DNA of 14,038 nt from CAYMLL01 sp964390645. GTDB lineage: Bacteria; Planctomycetota; UBA8108. Position 1 is the first letter of the stretch; every line of letters starts with the position of its first letter. A program made the position numbers and the translations under genes. The notes below the pieces were generated by a model. That model did not search any database. It was given only the letters and a program-made list of their open reading frames with translations, and had not been told where the DNA came from. This document shows, in pieces, positions 6,437 through 12,616 of the stretch. Where the stretch lies: the NCBI GenBank assembly GCA_964390645.1, contig CAYMLL010000210.1, forward strand, positions 1 through 14,038, read 5' to 3'.

Positions 6437-7615
6437 ATGGATCTGAAGCTCTCCGCCAGCGACGAAGCGTTTCGCGATGAGTTCCGGGCATGGCTCCGTG
6501 CGAATCTGCCGGAGCCCTGGACGGACCCTCTGACCGACGAAGACACCCGGCGACGCCACACGAAGTACCTGCGAGAGTGGCAGCGGACCCTCTACGAGGG
6601 GGGCTGGGCCGGCATCACCTGGCCTCGCGAGTACGGAGGACGCGGCGCGTCGGTCATCGAAAGCGCGATCTACCAGGAAGAGCTGGCGCTCGCGGACACT
6701 CCGCCACAGGTCGGAACCATCGCGCAAGGCCTCGTCGGACCGACGATCATCCCGGTCGGAACCGAGGCGCAGAAGAAGCAGTTCCCGTCGCGGATCCTCT
6801 CGGGCGAGCACATCTGGTGCCAGGGCTACTCCGAGCCGAACGCGGGCAGTGACGTCGCAGGGCTCGCGACACGCGCGGTGCTCGACGGGGAGGAGTTCGT
6901 CGTCAACGGCCAGAAGATCTGGACGAGCGGCGCTCAGATCTCGGACTGGTGCATGCTCCTGGTACGAACCGATCCGGACGTGCCGAAGCACAAGGGCATC
7001 ACCAGCCTGCTCGTCGACATGAAGTCGGAAGGAATCGAGGTCCGCCCCATCCGACAGATGAGCAGCGACAGCGGATTCAACGAGATCTTCTTCACCGATG
7101 TCCGTGTGCCGCGAGAAAACGTGCTCGGCGAGATCAACACCGGGTGGCGAACAGCGATCGCCACGTTGATGAACGAGCGCTCCAACCTCGGAACGGGCGC
7201 GTACATCGGATTCAAGCGCAACTTCGATGCGCTGGTCGAGCGGGCGCGATCCGTCGTCCGCGGCGGCGTTCCGGTGGCCAGGGACCCGATCGCGAGGCAG
7301 AAGTGCGCTCAGGCCTGTGTCGAGCTCGAGGTCTTCCGCCACAACATGAACCGTACCCTCAGCCGCGTGGCGACGGGCGGTGTTCCGGGGCCGGAGGGCT
7401 CGATCCTCAAGCTCTACTGGAGCGAGATGAACCAGCGAATCTCCCGCACCGCGATGGAGGTCCTCGGAGACGTCGCGCAGCTGACGGACGAGGATGACGG
7501 GCGCTGGGTCTACAACTTCCTGCGCAGCCGCGGGAACACCATCGAGGCCGGCACGAGCGAGATTCAGAGAAACATCATCGCCCAGCGCGTTCTCGGTCTT
7601 CCCCGAAGCTACTGA
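6437..7615 (+). CDS. Acyl-CoA dehydrogenase, probable catalytic subunit of a heteromeric FadE pair
   Basis: A 392-residue FAD-dependent acyl-CoA dehydrogenase: introduces a 2,3 double bond into an acyl-CoA and passes electrons to ETF. The N-terminal helical domain begins FRAWLRANLPEPW. The middle beta domain has WCQGYSEPNAGSDVAGLATR (128-146) and NGQKIWTSGA (157-166). The C-terminal domain has GNTIEAGTSEIQRNII (366-381) and ends LGLPRSY. Glu247 in LMNERSNLG fits the catalytic base position used by isovaleryl-CoA dehydrogenase and by the catalytic subunit of actinobacterial FadE heterotetramers. The MCAD-type position before GTS is Ala, so Glu247 is the likely base. It is followed after 34 bp by a second, smaller ACAD. 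The substrate is unknown; such pairs act on bulky or steroid-side-chain-like acyl-CoAs. Confidence 0.93.
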   Translation: MDLKLSASDEAFRDEFRAWLRANLPEPWTDPLTDEDTRRRHTKYLREWQRTLYEGGWAGITWPREYGGRGASVIESAIYQEELALADTPPQVGTIAQGLVGPTIIPVGTEAQKKQFPSRILSGEHIWCQGYSEPNAGSDVAGLATRAVLDGEEFVVNGQKIWTSGAQISDWCMLLVRTDPDVPKHKGITSLLVDMKSEGIEVRPIRQMSSDSGFNEIFFTDVRVPRENVLGEINTGWRTAIATLMNERSNLGTGAYIGFKRNFDALVERARSVVRGGVPVARDPIARQKCAQACVELEVFRHNMNRTLSRVATGGVPGPEGSILKLYWSEMNQRISRTAMEVLGDVAQLTDEDDGRWVYNFLRSRGNTIEAGTSEIQRNIIAQRVLGLPRSY

Positions 7616-7649
7616 TCGCGGGCTGCGAAGCACGACGAGGCATACCCGG

Positions 7650-8763
7650 ATGAACTTCGATCTCTCCGACGAGCAAAAACTCCTCCAGGAATCGGCGCGT
7701 CGATTCCTCGCCCGCCACTGTGAGATGCCCCGTGTGCGAGAGCTGATGGAGACCGAGACGGCGGTCGACGAATCCCTCTGGAAGGCAGCCGCGGATCAGG
7801 GCTGGCCGGGCATGACGCTACCCGAGGCCGACGGAGGGCTCGGGCTCGGCTTGATGGAGCTGGCGGTGGTCTTCGAGGAGATCGGCCGGGCGTGCGCGCC
7901 GGGCCCGTTTCTCTCCACGCTCTGGGCCGCGACGCTCATCGCGGAATCGCGCGACAACGCAGAGCCGGTCGAGCTTCTCGGACAGCTCGCATCGGGCAGT
8001 ACACGTGCCACCGTGGCACTCCTGGAGTCCGACGCCAGCTGGGATTTGGCGCACGTCGCGCAGGAGACCGTCGCCGGGGATGATGACTTCCGGATGAACG
8101 GACGCAAGACGTGTGTCATGGACGCAGGCTCGGCAGATCATCTCGTCGTGGCAAGTCGTCTGCACGGTGATCTCGTGCTCTGTGTCGTCCCCACCAAGGC
8201 GGACGGCGTGACCGTCACCCCGACGCCGGGCATCGATCTCACGCGCCGGCTCTGCCAGGTCGACTTCGAGAACGTCACGGTCGACCGAGGCGCGGTGCTG
8301 GCCCGGGGCGATCGTGCCAGAGACGCACTGGCCAGATCGATGTCGGTCGGCGCTGTGGCCGCCTGTGCCGATCTCGTCGGTGGTATGGACCGGGTGCTCG
8401 AGACCAGCGTCGAGTACGTCAAGACGCGGAAGCAGTTCGGGCAGCTCATCGGCTCGTTCCAGGCGGTGCAGCACCAGTGCTCCGACATGCTCCTCATGCT
8501 CGAGAGCTCTCGCTCGGCGACCTACTTCGCCGCCTGGGCAGCGAGTCCTGCCCACGGTCCTGCCGGCGACCGGGACCCCGACTGCGATCGAGCCGTATCG
8601 ATCGCCAAGGCCTACTGCTCGGACGCCGGACGCGAGGTCGGAAACCGCGCGATTCAGGTCCACGGAGGGATCGGGTTCACGTGGGAGTACGACCTGCACC
8701 TCTACTACAGGCGCGCCAAGGCATCCGAGCTGATGTTCGGCGACGCTACCTTCCACCGCGAGG
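7650..8763 (+). CDS. Acyl-CoA dehydrogenase, probable non-catalytic partner subunit (3' end lost in gap)
   Basis: At least 371 residues, starting ATG 7650 with GAGG 9 nt upstream, and running into the N gap with no stop. It begins MNFDLSDEQKLLQESARRFL, typical of the shorter member of FadE pairs. It contains VEYVKTRKQFGQLIGSFQAVQH, the conserved Arg-rich FAD/dimer segment, and IQVHGGIGFTWEYDLHLYYRRA near the end. At the place where the upstream subunit has ER (Glu247), this protein reads RSMSVGAVAACADLVGG, with no glutamate, so it probably lacks that base. The beta domain NGRKTCVMDAGSADH departs from the usual W-T/I-S-x-A. Judged by family length, only about 10-20 residues are missing. It is likely an obligate partner of the preceding ACAD. 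Confidence 0.9.
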
Positions 8764-8863
8764 NNNNNNNNNNNNNNNNNNNNNNNNNNNNNNNNNNNNN
8801 NNNNNNNNNNNNNNNNNNNNNNNNNNNNNNNNNNNNNNNNNNNNNNNNNNNNNNNNNNNNNNN
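8764..8863. other. Assembly gap of exactly 100 N
   Basis: A run of exactly 100 N is the conventional placeholder for a scaffold gap of unknown length. It removes the ACAD stop codon and anything between it and the hydratase gene. The true distance, and even the join, are not proven by sequence. Confidence 0.97.
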
Positions 8864-8875
8864 CGCTGTCCCGCG

Positions 8876-9700
8876 TCAGACACTCACGCGAGGAAACTCC
8901 GGCGGCCGCTTCTCGACGAACGAGCTGACCCCTTCCTTGAACTCGTCACGCACGAGGCTCTCTTTCATGAGCTGTTCGGAATCATCGAGCGCCGTCTTGA
9001 GATCGACGAGGAGGTGCTCGTAAACCTGCCGCTTCATGATCGAGAGCGACAGCGGGGCGCAGCTCTTCGCCAGCTCGCGAACGTAGTCCTTCGCGTGGTC
9101 GATGAGCTCGTCTGCGGGCACGACACGGTTCACCAGGCCGATGCGCTCCGCTTCCGCCGCCACGACCTTGCGCGCGGAGAGTATCAGGTCCATCGCGTGA
9201 GCCACGCCGACGAGCCGGGGCAGTATCCAGCTCAGCCCCCACTCGGCGATGAGCCCCCTGCGGGAGAACGCGGTATGAAAGCTCGCCTTCTCCGACGCGA
9301 AGCGCATGTCACAGAAGCACGCGATCGGCACCGCTATCCCGGCACAGGGCCCGTTGACCGCGGCGATGACGGGCTTGCGGAGCGAGGCGGCGTAGGTGGT
9401 CACCTGGCGAAAGCCCGCGTCCATCGTCTCGTCGCCTGGATCGGCCGTCGTGGATCCGGACGAGGACTGCCGGTCGCCCTGAGAGATCGACTGCAGCCGG
9501 CCCATGTCGGCCCCGGCGCAGAAACCGCGGCCGGCACCGGTCAGGATGATGCCGACGACGCGTTCGTCCTTCTCGGCCTCGGCGAAGGCGTGCCGGAGCT
9601 CCCGGGCCATCTGAGGAGTCCACGCGTTGAGCTGATCGGGTCGGTTGAGCGAGATGACCGCGGTCGGGTCATCGAGTTCGTAGAGAATCTCCTCGTACAT
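8876..9700 (-). CDS. Enoyl-CoA hydratase/isomerase family protein (crotonase)
   Basis: A 274-residue crotonase-fold protein. The oxyanion-hole segments are GRGFCAGADMGRL and AAVNGPCAGIAVPIACFCDMRFAS. The later FSRRGLIAEWGLSWILPRLVG is typical of one subgroup of enoyl-CoA hydratase/isomerases. Aligned to rat hydratase by eye, the first catalytic glutamate (Glu144) position reads Pro, and the only obvious acid near the second site is the Glu in AEWG. The activity may therefore be isomerase-like or otherwise atypical rather than simple hydration. GGAG lies 8 nt before ATG 9698-9700. It runs opposite to the ACADs and ends (TGA 8876-8878) 12 bp from the gap, so its link to them depends on the scaffold join. 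An acyl-CoA role is secure; the substrate is not. Confidence 0.9.
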   Translation of the reverse strand: MYEEILYELDDPTAVISLNRPDQLNAWTPQMARELRHAFAEAEKDERVVGIILTGAGRGFCAGADMGRLQSISQGDRQSSSGSTTADPGDETMDAGFRQVTTYAASLRKPVIAAVNGPCAGIAVPIACFCDMRFASEKASFHTAFSRRGLIAEWGLSWILPRLVGVAHAMDLILSARKVVAAEAERIGLVNRVVPADELIDHAKDYVRELAKSCAPLSLSIMKRQVYEHLLVDLKTALDDSEQLMKESLVRDEFKEGVSSFVEKRPPEFPRVSV

Positions 9701-9956
9701 TGTCAGGTCTCCATGGAAGTCGATTGCGGGAGGGGATCGAGAACCCCAGGAGCGTGATGCGAATCCTAACGAACAGCGAAGTCAGGGTCGAGGCCGGAAG
9801 AGTGCCCGGCGCCGGCGCCTCTCGCACCGGGGTCAGCGCGAGGTGGAGGCCGTCCGTCCCGCTCGTCAAGAGGCTGTGGATTGTCGACGGCTGAAATGAT
9901 GGGTTATCATCGCGCGCGATGACCTTCGAGAGGCCGGACTTGCGGCAGAGGTCGGG
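9701..9956. other. 256-bp intergenic region between divergent genes
   Basis: No gene is supported here apart from a 13-residue upstream ORF (9919-9960). The region contains the candidate promoter at 9881-9910, a hairpin atgat-gggtt-atcat (9896-9910) over its -10, and a palindromic GC block (ggcgccggcgcc) near 9810. ORFs crossing it in either direction have no family features. Confidence 0.5.
9881..9910 (+). promoter_or_regulatory. Sigma-70-like promoter upstream of the chimeric remnant
   Basis: TTGTCG (9881-9886), 18-nt spacer, TATCAT (9905-9910): 4 of 6 and 5 of 6 matches to the consensus boxes, in an otherwise GC-rich spacer. It could still drive the remnant and the kinase gene after it. 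Confidence 0.45.
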
Positions 9957-10394
9957 ATGACCCCGGACGCTCCACGACGAATGACCTTGCTCACGGTCGC
10001 CTTCCCGGGCACGTCACTTCCGGAGGCCGCAGAACGCACGGCCGACCAAGAGCTCGCGTTCTTCGAGAAGCGCGTCCGGCCGGTGCTGGTGGAACGCTGC
10101 TACGAGTGCCACTGCGGCCGCGCCAGGAAACTGGAGGGCGGCCTGCCGAAGAGCTGTGCCGGCACGGACCGGCCGGTCGCCGGGTTGATCAAGGATCTCA
10201 AACGCCGTGGGATGCTGGACGACACGCTCGTGTTCCGGTCAGGGGAGCTCGACACCGTGCACTTGCACGACATGCACGCCACCATCCGGCATCAACCCGG
10301 TCTCGACCACGAACGCCTGACGTGGCGGCGTGGCGGGCGTGAGCTCCGGCTGACGGATGTCCACGGCAAGGTCGTTCACGAGATCCTCGCCTGA
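9957..10394 (+). pseudogene. Chimeric remnant: PSCyt1 N-terminus joined to DUF1501 C-terminus
   Basis: The 145-residue frame is intact but joins pieces of two families. Residues about 30-64, LAFFEKRVRPVLVERCYECH and following, are the start of a PSCyt1 domain (cytochrome-like, C-x-x-C-H heme motif) as in DUF1549/DUF1553 proteins. From about residue 66 it is DUF1501: GTDRPVAGLIKDLKRRGMLD, TLV, then LHDMHATI, HERLTW and LTDVHGKVVHEILA. Between TLVFRSGEL and VHLHDM the usual EFGR segment and about 60 residues are missing. In intact loci the two genes are adjacent and several kb long, so two internal deletions would produce this. Start ATG 9957 has AGAGG nearby and overlaps the stop of a 13-residue ORF (9919-9960). 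It is probably non-functional, though still translatable. Confidence 0.75.
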
Positions 10395-10470
10395 CGGATC
10401 GTCCGCCGGAAAGGGAGCGCGACAAGGGGCTCTCGGAGCGGATCGACAGGCTCGAAGTGAGAACATATCG

Positions 10471-11508
10471 ATGAGCGATCCCGGCGACCTGATCGAGGTG
10501 CGGCCCAACCACCGATTCGACGAGCCCGCCCTGGCGGCGTACCTCCGTGAGCATCTCGACGGCTACTGCGAACCGATGACCGTCCGGCAGTTCGAGGGAG
10601 GACAGTCCAACCCCACCTTCCTGCTGACGACGCCGGGCGGCTCCTACGTTCTTCGCAAGAAGCCTCCCGGCGAGCTCCTGCGGAGCGCGCACCAGGTCGA
10701 GCGCGAGTACCGCATCTACGAGTCGCTCCGTGGGACCGACGTTCCCGTCCCCCGCACGTTCCTGCTGTGCGAGGACGACTCCGTCATCGGCACGCCGTTC
10801 TACGTCATGGAGCTCCTCGACGGACGCGTTTTCCGCAGTGCTGCGCTACCGGGCATCGACGCTGCCGAGCGTGCGGCGATCTACGCGGAGATGAACCGGG
10901 TGCTGGCGACTCTCCACGGCGTGGACTACCAGGCGAGAGGCCTCGGCGACTACGGCAAGCCCGGCAACTACTTCGTGCGCCAGATCGGACGCTGGACGAA
11001 GCAGTTCCTGGCGGCCAAGACGCACGACATCCCGTCGATGGACCACCTCATGGAGTGGTTGTCAGCGAACGTGCTCGACGACGACACGACGACGATCGTC
11101 CACGGTGACTACCAGCTCTACAACCTCATGTACCATCCCGTGGAGCCACGCGTGGTGGCCGTGCTCGACTGGGAGCTCTCCACGCTCGGACATCCGATGG
11201 CGGATCTGGCCTACAGCTGCATGAAGTACCACGCGACGCGACGGGGCGCAGGGGTGACTCCGGGCGCGGGGATTCCGTCGGAAGAGGAGGTCCTGGTGGA
11301 CTACTGCGAACGCAGCGGACGTACGCGCATCGAGAACTGGAACTTCTACCTGGCCTTCTCCTTCTTCCGGCAAGCGAGCATCGTGCAGGGCGTCTACAAG
11401 CGAGGACTGCAGGGGAACGCCACCTCGGAGCAGGCGCTCGGCGTCAAGGACGCCATCGCGGCGGCGTCCGACAAGGGCTGGGAGCTGGCCCGTCGCTCGG
11501 CCGGCTGA
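10471..11508 (+). CDS. APH-family phosphotransferase, ACAD10/11 kinase-like
   Basis: A 345-residue protein kinase-like phosphotransferase. The nucleotide-binding segment FEGGQSNPTFLL (41-52), the Lys in YVLRKKP (59-65), the catalytic-loop HGDYQLYNLMY (211-221) and the metal-binding LDWELSTLGHP (232-242) are all present. This subgroup matches the kinase domain of ACAD10/ACAD11 and the LvaA kinase, which phosphorylate the 4-hydroxyl of 4-hydroxyacyl-CoAs so that an acyl-CoA dehydrogenase-like partner can remove it. Adjacent ACADs, SDRs and a thioesterase make a similar role reasonable here, but it could act on another hydroxylated substrate. Start ATG 10471 is chosen from the protein start; its ribosome site is weak. 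It lies 76 bp after the DUF1501 remnant and converges with the MDR gene. Confidence 0.9.
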   Translation: MSDPGDLIEVRPNHRFDEPALAAYLREHLDGYCEPMTVRQFEGGQSNPTFLLTTPGGSYVLRKKPPGELLRSAHQVEREYRIYESLRGTDVPVPRTFLLCEDDSVIGTPFYVMELLDGRVFRSAALPGIDAAERAAIYAEMNRVLATLHGVDYQARGLGDYGKPGNYFVRQIGRWTKQFLAAKTHDIPSMDHLMEWLSANVLDDDTTTIVHGDYQLYNLMYHPVEPRVVAVLDWELSTLGHPMADLAYSCMKYHATRRGAGVTPGAGIPSEEEVLVDYCERSGRTRIENWNFYLAFSFFRQASIVQGVYKRGLQGNATSEQALGVKDAIAAASDKGWELARRSAG

Positions 11509-11545
11509 AGACGAGAAGCCGGGCGGCCGGGAAGACCGGGGAGCA

Positions 11546-12610
11546 TTACTCCTCCTTGATGCACAGGACCGTGTTGCCACGGGCCTGGTTGTTCTCGAAG
11601 AGCTCGAACGCGTTGATGAAGTCATCGAAGGGGAAGAGGCGATCGACGCGCGGCTGCACCTGACCCGTCGTCAGGAAGCCGAGGAGCTCGGAGACGTTCT
11701 GCTCCTGCTCCCGGGGATAGTCTCTTGCCCAGCTTCCCCACATGCTCCCGACGGCCACGGCCTGCTTGATCAGCAGCATCCCGGGGCGAATCGGCTTCTG
11801 ACCGCCGGTGAAGCCGACCAGGCAAAGCTTGCCGAGCGGCCGGACCGAGGAGACGAGCGCCCCCTCGAAGAGCTCCCCCTGGACCATGTCGACGACCAGA
11901 TCCACGCCCGCCGGATGACCCAGCTCGGCGGACGCCTGCTTGACGTCGTTCTTGAACTTCCTGTAGCTCTCCCGGTCTCTGCCGTAGCAGAGCACCCGGT
12001 CCGCGCCGGCCTCGGCAGGGGGCTCCTTCTTCTCGGGGACGCTGACCCCGGCGATCACCTGCGCGCCCATGACCTTGGCCAGCTGGATCGCCGCCATGCC
12101 GACACCGCCCGAAGCGCCGTCGACGAGCACCAGGTCACCCGGACCGATCTCGCCGAGGACCTTCAGCGAATGGTAGGCCGGGAAGTAGTTGCGGCCCAGG
12201 TTGGCGCACTTGGACAGATGAACTCCGTCGGGAGCCTTCCAGACGGACTGAGCGGGGACCTTGACGACCTCGGCCATCCCTCCGAGGCCCGGCTGCGCGA
12301 TGACCCGGTCGCCGACCTGCAGACGATCGACTCCGGCGCCGACCTCGATCACGGTTCCGGCGGCGTCCATCCCCGGCACGTAGGGGAGCGACGGCTTGTG
12401 CTGGTAGAGGCCCTGCGCCTGAAGCGCGTCCGGATACTGAACGCCCGCGTAGTTCGCACGGACCAGGACGTGTCCATCCTCGCATCCGGGCCGCGGTATC
12501 TCGTCCAGCGCGAGGACGTCACTCAAGGGATCAGGAGTCGGAACCGGCTTGCCCTCTTCGTCGAGCCCGGCGTAGCGGTGACAGCGGATCGCTTTGATCA
12601 GATCGCTCAT
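11546..12610 (-). CDS. Zinc-free quinone oxidoreductase-like MDR (NADPH:quinone reductase family)
   Basis: A 354-residue medium-chain dehydrogenase/reductase. The N-terminal GroES-like domain contains NYAGVQYPDALQAQGLYQ and PYVPGMDAAGTVIEVGAGVD. The Rossmann domain has GASGGVG (165-171) as the nucleotide-binding loop, and the C-terminal part ends in FDDFINAFELFENNQARGNTV. The cysteine cluster of structural-zinc alcohol dehydrogenases is absent, which fits the QOR subgroup. It probably reduces a quinone or an enone/enoyl-type substrate with NADPH; members of this subgroup often sit in fatty-acid and steroid degradation clusters. The ATG is 6 bp after the PQQ gene stop on the same strand, so the two are probably co-transcribed. 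No clear ribosome site precedes it, consistent with translational coupling. Confidence 0.9.
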   Translation of the reverse strand: MSDLIKAIRCHRYAGLDEEGKPVPTPDPLSDVLALDEIPRPGCEDGHVLVRANYAGVQYPDALQAQGLYQHKPSLPYVPGMDAAGTVIEVGAGVDRLQVGDRVIAQPGLGGMAEVVKVPAQSVWKAPDGVHLSKCANLGRNYFPAYHSLKVLGEIGPGDLVLVDGASGGVGMAAIQLAKVMGAQVIAGVSVPEKKEPPAEAGADRVLCYGRDRESYRKFKNDVKQASAELGHPAGVDLVVDMVQGELFEGALVSSVRPLGKLCLVGFTGGQKPIRPGMLLIKQAVAVGSMWGSWARDYPREQEQNVSELLGFLTTGQVQPRVDRLFPFDDFINAFELFENNQARGNTVLCIKEE

Positions 12611-12616
12611 GATGAT

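Noticed and set aside
5400..6491. Upstream extension of the thioredoxin-fused protein to 895 residues
   Set aside because: It is antisense to the SDR at 5583-6341 and lacks domain signals; ATG 5399 has a strong ribosome site.
6269..7633. 454-residue minus-strand ORF opposite the first ACAD
   Set aside because: Mirror frame of a well-supported ACAD; composition rich in Arg, Asp and His without recognisable motifs.
7818..8756. 312-residue minus-strand ORF opposite the second ACAD
   Set aside because: Shadow of a clearly coding plus-strand gene.
11509..11545. Terminator between the convergent kinase and MDR genes
   Set aside because: Only short GC-rich self-complementary pieces (ccggg/ccgg), no clear stem with a T-tract.
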